Below, one piece after another: positions 9,610-18,635 of a stretch of DNA of 59,863 bases. The DNA comes from Christensenellaceae bacterium (GTDB lineage: Bacteria > Bacillota > Clostridia > Christensenellales > CAG-138). The DNA is taken from NCBI GenBank assembly GCA_031261085.1, contig JAISKB010000002.1:1-59863 (forward strand), written 5' to 3'. The position numbers and the translations under genes are program-made. The first letter of the stretch is position 1, and every line of letters starts with the position of its first letter. The notes beneath the pieces are model-generated. The model was not told where the DNA came from, searched no databases, and saw only the letters and a list, made by a program, of their open reading frames with translations.

Positions 9610-9894
9610 TCATTGCTCAAACTGGAATTCCTCGTTGTTGCGCTCCATAAACAGGCTGAATACCGCGTCGAGCAGCGCCTCGTCCTCCACGCCCTGCAGC
9701 ATGTCCTCCTCAGCATCCTCCGCCGCGGGCAGCACCTCGAGTATCACGGCCTCCACATCGTCGGAATCATCATCCACCGGCAGCAGCACCGCGTATTCGC
9801 CGCCCTGATACGGCACGATGTCCAGCACCTCAAACTCGGTTTCGGCGCCCTCCGTATCGGTGAGCGCAATAACGTTGGTATATTCCTCCTGCAT
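9610..9894 (-). CDS. DUF1292 (YrzB-type) small acidic protein
   Basis: This 94-residue, strongly acidic protein matches DUF1292: a beta-rich N-terminus of the form NVIALTDTEGAETEFEVLDIV followed by GGEYAVLLPVD, then a Glu/Asp-rich C-terminal tail. Members are small cytosolic proteins common in Bacillota, of unknown function, often near the mreB/alaS/yrzB-type loci. Here the gene starts 5 bases after the aldolase stop codon without a clear ribosome site of its own, so it is probably translated by coupling with fba. The strong terminator just downstream shows it is the last gene of that transcript. The link with aldolase is by position only. Confidence 0.8.
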   Translation of the reverse strand: MQEEYTNVIALTDTEGAETEFEVLDIVPYQGGEYAVLLPVDDDSDDVEAVILEVLPAAEDAEEDMLQGVEDEALLDAVFSLFMERNNEEFQFEQ

Positions 9895-9898
9895 GGCG

Positions 9899-10834
9899 TT
9901 AAGCTTTGCCGCCGCAGCCCAGCACGTTCACGATCTTGCGCGCCACCATATCCTTTATGGCTTCGCGGGCGGGCTTAAGGTATTGGCGCGGGTCAAAGTG
10001 GTCGGGATGCTCGGCGAAGTACTTGCGGATGGTGCCGGTCATGGCAAGGCGCAGGTCGCTGTCGATGTTGATTTTGCATACGGCCATGGATGCCGCCTTG
10101 CGCAGCATATCCTCCGGCACGCCGATGGCATCCGGCATTTTACCGCCGTTGGCGTTGATCATCTCTACAAAGGCGGGCACCACGCTGGAAGCGCCGTGCA
10201 GCACGATGGGGAACCCGGGCAGGCGGGCGGCCACCTCTTCGAGTATATCGAAGCGGAGCTGCGGTTTGGTGCCGGGCTTAAACTTATATGCGCCGTGGCT
10301 GGTGCCGATGGCGATGGCCAGGGAATCCACGCCGGTGCGGGTTACAAAATCCTGCACCTGGTCGGGGTCGGTATAGCTGCCCTGCCCCTCGGCCACCTTC
10401 ACGTCATCCTCCACGCCCTCCAGCCGGCCCAGCTCGCCTTCCACCACGACGCCGTGGTCATGCGCATACTGCACCACCTGTTTGGTGAGCTTCACGTTTT
10501 CTTCGTAGCCATGGTGGCTGCCGTCGATCATAACCGAGGTAAAGCCGCCGTCGATGCAGCTTTTGCACAGCTCGAAGGTGTCGCCATGGTCCAGGTGCAG
10601 GCAGATGGGCAGGTCGGTTTCCAGTATGGCCGCCTCCACGAGCTTGATGAGGTAGGTATGATTGGCGTACTTGCGCGCGCCGCTGGATACCTGCAGTATC
10701 AGCGGGGCCTGCTGCTCTTTGGCGGCCTCGGTGATGCCCTGTATAATCTCCATGTTGTTTACGTTGAACGCGCCTATCGCGTACCCGCCCTGGTAAGCTT
10801 TTTTAAACATCTCTGTGCTGGTAACAAGTGCCAT
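9899..10834 (-). CDS. fba: Class II fructose-1,6-bisphosphate aldolase
   Basis: This 311-residue zinc aldolase cleaves fructose-1,6-bisphosphate to dihydroxyacetone phosphate and glyceraldehyde 3-phosphate, and runs in reverse in gluconeogenesis. Class II signatures are intact: CLHLDHGDTFELC (catalytic Asp and a zinc His), VVEGELGRLEG, AIGTSHGAYKF and IVLHGASSVV (zinc His residues). The start ATG at 10834 follows AAGGAGC; an upstream in-frame ATG at 10879 has no ribosome site. The gene is transcribed away from the glycosyltransferase operon, with TATAAT-like boxes and a 14-base palindrome in the shared control region, and is followed at once by the DUF1292 gene. Confidence 0.96.
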   Translation of the reverse strand: MALVTSTEMFKKAYQGGYAIGAFNVNNMEIIQGITEAAKEQQAPLILQVSSGARKYANHTYLIKLVEAAILETDLPICLHLDHGDTFELCKSCIDGGFTSVMIDGSHHGYEENVKLTKQVVQYAHDHGVVVEGELGRLEGVEDDVKVAEGQGSYTDPDQVQDFVTRTGVDSLAIAIGTSHGAYKFKPGTKPQLRFDILEEVAARLPGFPIVLHGASSVVPAFVEMINANGGKMPDAIGVPEDMLRKAASMAVCKINIDSDLRLAMTGTIRKYFAEHPDHFDPRQYLKPAREAIKDMVARKIVNVLGCGGKA

Positions 10835-10954
10835 AATAGTATGCTCCTTTTCACGCCGCGTTGCGGCAAATTCTTGCAAACACCGCCGGTGCCGCCGGGG
10901 CGGCTTTTGTATGCCCCCGCCCGCACCCTGCTTCTCATTATATAATTATACCCC

Positions 10955-10968
10955 CATTGCGCGCAATG
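10955..10968. promoter_or_regulatory. Perfect palindrome in fba/glycosyltransferase divergent control region
   Basis: CATTGCGCGCAATG is a perfect 14-base palindrome between the two divergent units. On the minus strand a TATAAT (about 10943-10948) lies just downstream of it, so a bound protein could occlude the fba promoter. The inner TGCGCGCA octamer recurs twice in the gap leader. Confidence 0.4.
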
Positions 10969-10980
10969 TGGTTATAAGAA

Positions 10981-11009
10981 TTGTAGATAAGGCTCTAAAA
11001 GGGTATAAT
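10981..11009 (+). promoter_or_regulatory. Sigma-A promoter of glycosyltransferase-M29-kinase operon
   Basis: TTGTAG (10981-10986) and a perfect TATAAT (11004-11009) with a 17-base spacer. Transcription would begin near 11016, about 45 bases before the glycosyltransferase start. Confidence 0.75.
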
Positions 11010-11060
11010 GGTTGCATGGTAACTATTGGTCAATTTGGAAGCCAACGGAGTGATGAAGCT

Positions 11061-12005
11061 ATGCAAAAAACGCTGTCCCTCGTTATACCCGCCTACAACG
11101 AGCAGGCCGTTATACCCGAATCCTTCGCGCAGATGGATGCGGCGATGCGGGCGACCGGCTGCCCCTACGAGATCATCTATGTGGATGACGGCAGCGGCGA
11201 CGATACCTGGGCGCGGCTGTCCGCGCTCGCCGCGGCCCACCCCCAGGTACGCGCGCTGCGGTTTTCGCGCAATTTTGGGCACCAGCTGGCCGTGACCGCC
11301 GGCATGGACGCGGCCGTGGGTGACGCCATCATCATCATCGATATCGACCTGCAGGACCCGCCCGCCGTGATAGCCGAGCTGGTAGCGGCTTGGGAGCGCG
11401 GGGCGGATATCGCTTATGGCAAGCGCAAAAAGCGCGAGGGAGAATCCCTTTTTAAGCGCTTTACCGCCTGGTGCTACTACCGGCTGCTGGGCGCCATGAG
11501 CGCCTACCCCATCCCGTTGGATACAGGGGATTTTCGCCTGATCAGCCGCGCGGTGGCAAATGATTTTTTGCGTATGCGGGAGCACGACCGCTTTTTGCGC
11601 GGCATGAGCGCGTGGATGGGCTATAACGCCGTGCCGGTGGAATATGTGCGGCAGGAACGCAAGGCGGGCAGCAGCAAATATACGTTTAAAAAGATGCTGC
11701 GCTTGGCCATGGCGGGCATATTCGGTTTTTCGGGCCGCCCGCTTACGGCCATAGGCTATGTTGGCGCGGCGGTGGGCATACTATCGGCAGCGGGCCTGTT
11801 GGCCTTGGCGGTGGGCGGCGCAAGCGCGCCGGGCTGGCTTTGGGCGTTTTTTACCCTGGCGCTGCTCCTGGGCGTCATCATGCTGGCGCAAGGCATACAG
11901 GGCGCGTATTTAAACCGCATCTACGATGAGGTGCGCGGCAGGCCGCTCTACATCGTGCGGGAAACCGCCGGCGCCCAAGCTGCAAATAAGGAGACGATAC
12001 TATGA
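11061..12005 (+). CDS. Polyprenyl-phosphate glycosyltransferase (GT2, DPM1/GtrB-like)
   Basis: This 314-residue family 2 glycosyltransferase probably moves a sugar from a nucleotide donor to undecaprenyl phosphate on the inner membrane face. The N-terminal GT-A domain shows LVIPAYNE, IIYVDDGSGDDT, the DxD-type metal site IDIDLQDPP, TGDFRLISR, and the RKAGSSKYTFKKM segment typical of the GtrB/DPM1 branch. Two C-terminal membrane helices (about 235-300) follow. ATG at 11061 was chosen because the fold begins at the next residues; GGAG stands 11 bases upstream. Its stop overlaps the start of the aminopeptidase gene (ATGA), so the two are coupled. The sugar and the final acceptor cannot be told; a wall or exopolysaccharide decoration is my inference. 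Confidence 0.88.
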   Translation: MQKTLSLVIPAYNEQAVIPESFAQMDAAMRATGCPYEIIYVDDGSGDDTWARLSALAAAHPQVRALRFSRNFGHQLAVTAGMDAAVGDAIIIIDIDLQDPPAVIAELVAAWERGADIAYGKRKKREGESLFKRFTAWCYYRLLGAMSAYPIPLDTGDFRLISRAVANDFLRMREHDRFLRGMSAWMGYNAVPVEYVRQERKAGSSKYTFKKMLRLAMAGIFGFSGRPLTAIGYVGAAVGILSAAGLLALAVGGASAPGWLWAFFTLALLLGVIMLAQGIQGAYLNRIYDEVRGRPLYIVRETAGAQAANKETIL

Positions 12006-13117
12006 CGGATACGAGGATACAAAAACTGGCGCATAACCTCATCCATTTTTCCTGCGCGGTAGCGCCGGGCGAACGGGTGCTCATAGAGGGCATAGGCCCG
12101 GTAGAGGAGCTGGTGCGCGCGCTGGTGCGCGAAACCTATGCCGCACAGGCGCTGCCCTTCGTATGGCTGCGGCGGCCGGATATCAACCGGGAGCTGGCCT
12201 TGGGCGCCACAGCCCCGCAGCTCGACCTGCGCGCCAGGTTTGAGGGCGATATGATGGCGCAAATGCAGGCGTATATCGGCGTGCGCGGCGGCGATAACTC
12301 CACCGAAATGAGCGATGTACCGGCGGAAAAGCTGGCGCTCACGGCGGCGCGGTACAACGAGCCGGTGCACAGCAAAATACGCGTGCCCAAAACCAAGTGG
12401 GTGGTGCTGCGCTACCCCACGCCGGGCATGGCGCAGCAGGCTAACATGAGCACGGCGGGCTTTGAGGAGTATTACTTTAACGTGTGCAACCTCGATTATT
12501 CCAAAATGGATGCGGCTATGGACGCGCTGCAGGCGCTTATGGAGCGCACCGACAAGGTGCACATCGTGGGCCCGGGCACCGATTTGCGCTTTTCCATAAA
12601 GGGGATGCCCGCCATCAAGTGCGCCGGGCATATGAATATACCCGACGGCGAGATATTCACCGCGCCGGTAACGGGCTCCATCGAGGGTAAGCTGGCGTAT
12701 AACACCCCCTCGGTGCTGGAGGGCTTCACCTACGAGAATATTCGGTTTCACTTCGAAAAGGGCCGCATCGTGAAGGCCTGCTGCAATGACGACGCCCGCA
12801 TAGAGCAGGTGCTCAACCGGGATGCCGGGGCGCGTGGCGTGGGCGAGTTTGCCCTGGGCGTAAACCCCTATATCACAGCCCCCATGAAGGATACGCTGTT
12901 CGACGAAAAGATTGCGGGCAGCTTTCATTTCACGCCGGGCTGCTGCTACGACGAATGCGACAACGGCAACAAATCGGCCCTGCATTGGGACTTGGTATGC
13001 ATCCAAACGCCGGAATACGGCGGCGGCGAAATTTATTTTGACGATGTGCTGGTGCGCTCGGACGGCCGCTTTGTGCTGCCCGAGCTGCAGTGCTTAAACC
13101 CCGAAAATTTGGTATAA
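12002..13117 (+). CDS. M29-family aminopeptidase
   Basis: This 371-residue cytosolic metallo-aminopeptidase belongs to the thermophilic M29 family (AmpS/AmpT/PepS), which removes N-terminal residues using two metal ions. The expected ligand segments are all present: NIPDGEIFTAP (Glu), GEFALGVNP (Glu), SFHFTPG (His) and SALHWDLV (His and Asp). Length equals the family norm of about 370-410. Translation starts within the stop codon of the glycosyltransferase gene. The uridine-kinase-like gene begins 2 bases after this stop, so all three form one operon, although their functions have no clear common theme; peptide turnover is the likely role here. Confidence 0.92.
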   Translation: MTDTRIQKLAHNLIHFSCAVAPGERVLIEGIGPVEELVRALVRETYAAQALPFVWLRRPDINRELALGATAPQLDLRARFEGDMMAQMQAYIGVRGGDNSTEMSDVPAEKLALTAARYNEPVHSKIRVPKTKWVVLRYPTPGMAQQANMSTAGFEEYYFNVCNLDYSKMDAAMDALQALMERTDKVHIVGPGTDLRFSIKGMPAIKCAGHMNIPDGEIFTAPVTGSIEGKLAYNTPSVLEGFTYENIRFHFEKGRIVKACCNDDARIEQVLNRDAGARGVGEFALGVNPYITAPMKDTLFDEKIAGSFHFTPGCCYDECDNGNKSALHWDLVCIQTPEYGGGEIYFDDVLVRSDGRFVLPELQCLNPENLV

Positions 13118-13119
13118 CA

Positions 13120-13698
13120 ATGGACCTTTACCGTGAAATCGAGCTGGCGCTGCATGCGCGCGGGCGCGCGGTGGTCGCCATAGACGGTGAGAGCGGCGCG
13201 GGCAAAACCACGCTGGCCGAGGCGCTGGCCCGGCGCTATGACGCGCGCGTGTTCCATGCGGACGATTACTTTTTGCAGCCCCGGCAGCGCACGCCGGAGC
13301 GGCTCGCCGAGATTGGCGGCAACCTCGACAGGGAGCGCATGCTTGCGGAGGTTATACTGCCGGTGCGCGAAGGCGCGGACGCCTATGTGCGCGCGTTCGA
13401 CTGCGCCCATGAAACCCTTAGCGAAGCCCGCCGCGTGCCGCCCAAGCCACTCACCATCGTGGAGGGCAGCTACTGCCTGCACCCTGCTTTTGGCGCTTAT
13501 TACGACATTGCGGTATGCATACGCTGCAGCGCGCCATTGCAGCGCGCGCGTCTGAAGGCACGCTATGACGCGGCGCGGTTTGCGCGCGCCCTGGCCGAGT
13601 GGATACCCATGGAAAACCAATATTTGAGCGGCTTCAACATCCCGCAAAGGTGCGATGTGCTGCTGGATGCCAACGACATACATAAGCATGGCTTATAA
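13120..13698 (+). CDS. Uridine kinase-like P-loop kinase
   Basis: This 192-residue protein is a P-loop NTPase of the uridine kinase/phosphoribulokinase group. Walker A is IDGESGAGKTTLAEAL (about 22-37); FHADDYFLQP resembles the nucleoside-binding segment of uridine kinases; VEGSYCLHP is the conserved strand preceding the catalytic region. It is shorter than Udk (about 210) and lacks a clear full C-terminal half, so the substrate is uncertain: a nucleoside or small sugar alcohol are both possible. The start at 13120 lies 2 bases after the M29 stop and the frame upstream of it only overlaps that gene. Last gene of the operon that starts at 11061. Confidence 0.75.
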   Translation: MDLYREIELALHARGRAVVAIDGESGAGKTTLAEALARRYDARVFHADDYFLQPRQRTPERLAEIGGNLDRERMLAEVILPVREGADAYVRAFDCAHETLSEARRVPPKPLTIVEGSYCLHPAFGAYYDIAVCIRCSAPLQRARLKARYDAARFARALAEWIPMENQYLSGFNIPQRCDVLLDANDIHKHGL

Positions 13699-13742
13699 CC
13701 CGTCTGCAAGGCAACGGAAAACGCAATTTCGCGAGAAAATCC

Positions 13743-13771
13743 TTGCATATTAGGCTAAAAAGGCATAATAT
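13743..13771 (+). promoter_or_regulatory. Candidate promoter of gap
   Basis: TTGCAT (13743-13748) and TAATAT (13766-13771) are 17 bases apart; an alternative -10, TATAAT at 13769-13774, would need a 20-base spacer. Either would start transcription near 13780, giving a leader of about 80 bases before gap. Confidence 0.45.
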
Positions 13772-13791
13772 AATGCTTGATTGCATGGCCC

Positions 13792-13818
13792 GTGCGCGCA
13801 GGGATTTTGTGCGCGCAC
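13792..13818 (+). promoter_or_regulatory. Perfect 9-bp inverted repeat in gap leader
   Basis: GTGCGCGCA (13792-13800) and TGCGCGCAC (13810-13818) surround a 9-base loop just downstream of the gap promoter. As DNA it could be an operator; as RNA it would form a stable hairpin near the 5' end of the gap mRNA. No T-run follows, so it is not a terminator. Confidence 0.5.
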
Positions 13819-13850
13819 GCCAAATATAAAACCTGTGATTATGAAAGTGA

Positions 13851-14876
<1,026 letters not shown>

Positions 14877-14892
14877 GCGATTTGGGGTATAT

Positions 14893-14922
14893 AAAAAGCG
14901 CGCCATAAGGCGCGCTTTTTTT
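14893..14922 (+). terminator. Bidirectional terminator between gap and LRR-LPKTG gene
   Basis: A 12-base stem (AAAAAGCGCGCC-type, 14893-14904 and 14909-14920) with a 4-base loop is followed by T residues on the plus strand and, because the stem has an A-run at its 5' foot, also by T residues on the minus strand. It closes two convergent genes. Confidence 0.92.
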
Positions 14923-14942
14923 GCGTGATACCCTTTACCAAG

Positions 14943-16835
14943 CTACTTTCTTTTCGTCACGCCCATACAGCCCAGCAGGCCCAGCACTACCAGCGCCATA
15001 GGCACCAGGCTGGTGGCGGCGCCCGTTTTGGGCAGCGTCAGCGCGATAGCCATGGGCGCTTTGATTGGCGCGGGCGGTTCCTCGCCGCTTTGCCCTTTGG
15101 CCGCGCTCCGCGCTGCCGCGGCTGCGTTGCCGCTTGCGTTGGCGGCGACATGCAGCGTTATGGGTACCGTTTGCCCATCGGCATATTCCGCCATAAAGGT
15201 ATAATCGCCTGCGGGCAGGCTTTGCACATATTCGCCCCTTAGCGTAAGTATGGTGCTGCCGGATGCAACCGTGTAGTTATCGATTTCTACCTGCTTGCCG
15301 CCCAGCAGCAGCCGCAGGAACCCTGCAAGCTCCTTCTCGATATGCGCCTGCATATCCGTACTGCCCTCCAGCGTACCAAACGCCAACGGCTGGCCTTGCT
15401 CTGCCCCGCCGGTCTGTCCGCTTTCTTCTTCGCCGCCGGACTGCTGGCCCTCGCCATTGCCGCTCTCTCCTTGGCTGCCGGTCTGCTGGCCCTCGTCGCT
15501 ACCGCCTTCGTCGCTGCCGCCGGGTTGTTGGCCCGCGCCGCTGCCGCCCTCTCCTTGGCTGCCGGTCTGCTGGCCCTCGCCGCTGCCGCCTTCTCCTTGG
15601 CTGCCGGTCTGCCCGCTTTCCTCGCCGCCGCCGGGCTGTTGGCCTTCACCATTACCGCCCTCTCCTTCATCGCCGGTTTGCTGGCCTTCCTCACCGCCGC
15701 CCGAAGTGGCGGAACCTGCCGCTTCGGTTACCGTAACGGAAAGCATCGCCTCGCGCAGCAGCGCAGGGTCTTCCGGCGCGCGCAGCGAAACCCGTATGGT
15801 GCCTTCGCCGGGCTGGACGCCGGTTATCGTGCCCGTATCGGCATCTACCGTAAAGCAATCCGTCCCGCTTAGCGCCGCAAGGCTCAGTACTGGCGTATAC
15901 CCGCTTAGCCACTGCGGCAGGCTGATTTGCGCCGCCAAGGTTTCTCCGGCGCGCAGGGTTGCCGCCTGCGGCACAGGCGCGGGGAATTCGATCAGTTGCA
16001 CCACATAGGATTGCAGGTACAGCGTTCCATCCGCGCTCATCAAATATGCGCCATCCTCGCAGAGATTCGCTTCGAGATGCCCATCTACCAAAGCGAAGGG
16101 GGCGTTGATGCCGCCCTCGCCCATGTAGGCCGGGTTGCTCTCATCCGTCGCGTTGACGCTGCCATCCTGCCCGCATATAAGCACCGTACCCGCCGGCGGC
16201 AGGAAGGCGTCTATCGGCGCGGAAGCATCCTGCACATAAAACGCGCGCGTGACCTGCTGCAAATCCACAAGAGCGCCGACAGGCACCATCGATATATCGT
16301 ATAAGCAATTGAATTCCAAATTTAGATATTCCGGCGCGCCCAAGCTATCGAACAGGCCCGGGGGCAGCGCGGCGAGCCGGTTGTTGCTTAGATCCAAACG
16401 CTGCAGCCCGTTAAGGTCATCAAACAGGCCGGAGGGCAAACCGGCGAGTTCGTTTTTGTTTAAATATAGCTCGCGCAGGCCGGTGAAGCCGCTGAAGGCG
16501 CCCGCGGGTATCGATTGTATGGCATTCCCCTCCAGCGCTATGGACTGCGCGCCGGATAGATATTCTATACCCGCGATATCCCGTATGCCGCGGTTGGCGG
16601 CCGAAAGGGCCGGTATGTCCGCAAGCTCCGCCGCCGTAACCGTGCCCGCATCGATGGACTCCACGCTCACGGCCGGGAGCACCGCCTGCGCCAACGCCGC
16701 ATCCGGGAAGAAATCGGCCAGCGTGCCGCTTTCAATCGGCGCGGAAGAACCCGTAGCGAGCGCCGACATAGGCAAAGCCACGAAAACAAGCGCGCACACG
16801 AGCAGACACGAAAGCAAACGTATTCTGTTTTTCAT
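14943..16835 (-). CDS. LRR wall protein with repeat stalk and LPKTG sorting signal
   Basis: This 630-residue protein appears destined for covalent wall attachment. It has a signal peptide (MKNRIRLLSCLLVCALVFVA to about residue 28), four or so leucine-rich repeats (about 75-180; LRELYLNKNELAGLP, LQRLDLSNNRLAALP), a beta-type region, an Ig-like segment ending near 375, then a stalk of about 95 Gly/Gln/Glu-rich residues built from GQQTGSQGEGGSGE-type units, a second beta region, and a C-terminal LPKTG motif with hydrophobic helix and KRK tail. ATG at 16835 has AGAGGAG upstream. A sortase must act on it, but none is encoded in this window. A host or cell adhesion role is an inference from the LRR plus anchor layout. 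Confidence 0.93.
   Translation of the reverse strand: MKNRIRLLSCLLVCALVFVALPMSALATGSSAPIESGTLADFFPDAALAQAVLPAVSVESIDAGTVTAAELADIPALSAANRGIRDIAGIEYLSGAQSIALEGNAIQSIPAGAFSGFTGLRELYLNKNELAGLPSGLFDDLNGLQRLDLSNNRLAALPPGLFDSLGAPEYLNLEFNCLYDISMVPVGALVDLQQVTRAFYVQDASAPIDAFLPPAGTVLICGQDGSVNATDESNPAYMGEGGINAPFALVDGHLEANLCEDGAYLMSADGTLYLQSYVVQLIEFPAPVPQAATLRAGETLAAQISLPQWLSGYTPVLSLAALSGTDCFTVDADTGTITGVQPGEGTIRVSLRAPEDPALLREAMLSVTVTEAAGSATSGGGEEGQQTGDEGEGGNGEGQQPGGGEESGQTGSQGEGGSGEGQQTGSQGEGGSGAGQQPGGSDEGGSDEGQQTGSQGESGNGEGQQSGGEEESGQTGGAEQGQPLAFGTLEGSTDMQAHIEKELAGFLRLLLGGKQVEIDNYTVASGSTILTLRGEYVQSLPAGDYTFMAEYADGQTVPITLHVAANASGNAAAAARSAAKGQSGEEPPAPIKAPMAIALTLPKTGAATSLVPMALVVLGLLGCMGVTKRK
15420..15690 (-). 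repeat. Coding tandem repeats for Gly/Gln/Glu stalk
   Basis: Imperfect units of roughly 24-45 bases, each encoding GQQ(T/P)G or SGQTG followed by acidic/Gly residues, follow one another within the LRR-LPKTG gene. They all keep frame, so slippage or recombination would change stalk length without breaking the protein. Confidence 0.8.
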
Positions 16836-17260
16836 GGTAGTTCTCCTCTGTAAATTGGTATGCGGTCGTAAAACAAGGGCCGGTAACAAGAGATGCTGTA
16901 AGTGCGTTAGAAACTAATAAGACGAGTGGTACTGTGGATGTTGAAAAACCGAGAAATATTTATTTGCCTGCATTATACTAAACATCGCTAAAAAATACAA
17001 TATACCCCACCATACTATAATTAAATAATATGACAAACGTTAGAATCTATGCTTCCGCCATAATCTATGTTTTTATGCAATTGAATCGCACGCCCTTAAG
17101 GAGGCGGATTTTTTTGTTGCGGCGCCCGCAAATGGGGGAAAGCACCTAGCGTCCCTCGCATGGAGAAAAGAAGGTTTTCAAGGGCTTAGCCTCTTATTCC
17201 TAGAAAGGATCCATTCCAAATTGTTTCGGGATAAAAGAGGAACCGAGCTTTCAATATGCA
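16836..17260. other. Gene-free stretch between LRR-LPKTG gene and Xre gene
   Basis: It holds the LRR gene promoter and leader. A weak hairpin (about 17091-17107) followed by seven T resembles a decayed plus-strand terminator with no gene before it. The remainder is AT-rich, and I see no supported ORF. Confidence 0.5.
16972..17000 (-). promoter_or_regulatory. Sigma-A promoter of the LRR-LPKTG gene
   Basis: Minus-strand TTGTAT (16995-17000) and perfect TATAAT (16972-16977) with a 17-base spacer. The predicted leader is about 130 bases long. Confidence 0.75.
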
Positions 17261-17503
17261 TTATCGCAATTCTTGTTCAAGTTCTTGGAAGAATTTGGCA
17301 TCAAAGAATTCGTTAATCGTGATTTCAAGAGCGTCACAAATTTTCTTAACGGTTGAAACCGTTGCAGATTTGTTTCGACCGCTTATAATGTTTGATAATG
17401 TACTTTGGGTTATCCCCGCCATTGTACTCAATTTATTGACAGTTATGTTGCGCTCGGCGCATAATTCCAAAACCCGTAATCGAATCGCTTCACCAATTTG
17501 CAT
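17261..17503 (-). CDS. Small Xre-family HTH repressor
   Basis: This 80-residue protein is essentially one HTH_3 (Cro/C1) domain: IRLRVLELCAERNITVNKLSTMAGITQSTLSNIISGRNKSATVSTVKKICDALEI, with the usual five-helix pattern, followed by a short acidic tail (FFDAKFFQELEQEL). AGGA precedes the ATG at 17503. It is AT-rich compared with the flanking genes and is transcribed away from the Ltp-repeat gene across 148 bases, the classic layout of a repressor and the gene it controls. That control is inferred from layout only. Similar stand-alone repressors are common both in prophages and on chromosomes. Confidence 0.88.
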   Translation of the reverse strand: MQIGEAIRLRVLELCAERNITVNKLSTMAGITQSTLSNIISGRNKSATVSTVKKICDALEITINEFFDAKFFQELEQELR

Positions 17504-17571
17504 ATCTCATTATTCCTAACTGCTTTTATTTAGGATAGTAAGATAAACTCAATAAGGTTACCTCAAAAGGG

Positions 17572-17600
17572 TTGACACCTTGGATAAGATATGACAAAAT
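17572..17600 (+). promoter_or_regulatory. Promoter of the Ltp-repeat gene
   Basis: A perfect TTGACA (17572-17577) and CAAAAT (17595-17600) with a 17-base spacer. It lies between the divergent Xre gene and the Ltp-repeat gene, where the Xre protein could bind. Confidence 0.65.
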
Positions 17601-17651
17601 ATAGAAAAACACATGGATATATAAATTTATAACAATGGAGGGAACTACTCT

Positions 17652-18635
17652 GTGATAGGCTTGCTTGGTGTTCTTCTAATGATTGCGATGGTCGTCCTGC
17701 TAATATTGTGGATAATAAAGCTAATACGCCGTCTTCCAGCTAAATTCTATGGAATAGGTTCATTGGGCTGTTTTGTTTTGATGCTAGTGATTATGAAAGT
17801 ATCACCGATAGCTTTACTTGGTATTTTTTCAATAGTTGCGATGGTTGCGCTACTGATATTGTGGATAATAAGACTAATACGCCATCGCCCAGCTAAATTC
17901 TATGGTTGGGGCGCGCTGGGTTGTTTTGTTTTGATGCTAGTGCTTGCAGGAATATCGCCTGCATCGACAACAACGCCGTCACATGATGTGACGGTGCAAA
18001 ACGGATTAAGCCAGACTACTGAGGAAACAGTGGCCGACAATGATGCAGCTACGGTGCCAGCCAACAGCTACACAACGGTAGTGCCGGAAGAAACGACAGA
18101 ACCGCAAAGAACATCAGAGCCACAAAAAACGACAGAACCGCAAAAAACGACAGAACCGCAAAAAACATCAGAGCCGAAAGAAACACAAAAACCAACCCCT
18201 GAATTAACAGCTAGCCAGAAAAATGCACTTCGCAAAGCAAAGGAATATCTAAATTTCAGCGCTTTTTCAAGAAAGAGTTTAATAAAACAACTGGAGTTTG
18301 AAGGCTTTTCAAATGAAGACGCCGTATATGGGACTGACTATACTGGTGCCGATTGGAGTGAGCAAGCAATAAAAAAGGCAAAGGAATATCTAGATTTCAG
18401 CTCTTTTTCAAGGAAAGGTTTAATAAAGCAATTGGAGTTTGAAGGTTTTTCAAATGAAGACGCCGTATATGGGACTGATCGTACTGGTGCTGATTGGAAT
18501 GAGCAAGCAATAAAAAAGGCAAAGGAATATCTAAATTTCAGCGCCTTTTCAAGGAAAAGTTTAATTAAACAGTTAGAATTTGAAGGGTTTACTCATGAAC
18601 AGGCAGTATATGGTGTTGATGCTACCGGATTGTAA
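17652..18635 (+). CDS. Membrane protein with three Ltp repeats (superinfection-exclusion-like)
   Basis: This 327-residue protein starts at GTG (17652) after GGAGGG. Residues 1-49 and about 52-102 are two copies of one hydrophobic module (LLILWIIKLIRRLPAKFYG and LLILWIIRLIRHRPAKFYG), giving about four membrane helices. A Thr/Pro/Glu linker with EPQKTT repeats (about 140-180) follows. The C-terminus has three repeats of about 48 residues (KAKEYLNFSAFSRKSLIKQL, EFEGFSNEDAVYGTD), which match the Ltp repeat family (host cell surface-exposed lipoprotein). Known members include the Ltp lipoprotein of a Streptococcus thermophilus prophage, which blocks phage DNA injection. Here the usual lipobox is replaced by a duplicated membrane module. 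Exclusion or wall function is inference. Base composition is AT-rich, suggesting transfer. Confidence 0.82.
   Translation: MIGLLGVLLMIAMVVLLILWIIKLIRRLPAKFYGIGSLGCFVLMLVIMKVSPIALLGIFSIVAMVALLILWIIRLIRHRPAKFYGWGALGCFVLMLVLAGISPASTTTPSHDVTVQNGLSQTTEETVADNDAATVPANSYTTVVPEETTEPQRTSEPQKTTEPQKTTEPQKTSEPKETQKPTPELTASQKNALRKAKEYLNFSAFSRKSLIKQLEFEGFSNEDAVYGTDYTGADWSEQAIKKAKEYLDFSSFSRKGLIKQLEFEGFSNEDAVYGTDRTGADWNEQAIKKAKEYLNFSAFSRKSLIKQLEFEGFTHEQAVYGVDATGL

Noticed and set aside
15420..15690. CRISPR-like repeated sequence
   Set aside because: Units are irregular, have no spacers and are in-frame coding for the stalk of the LRR protein.
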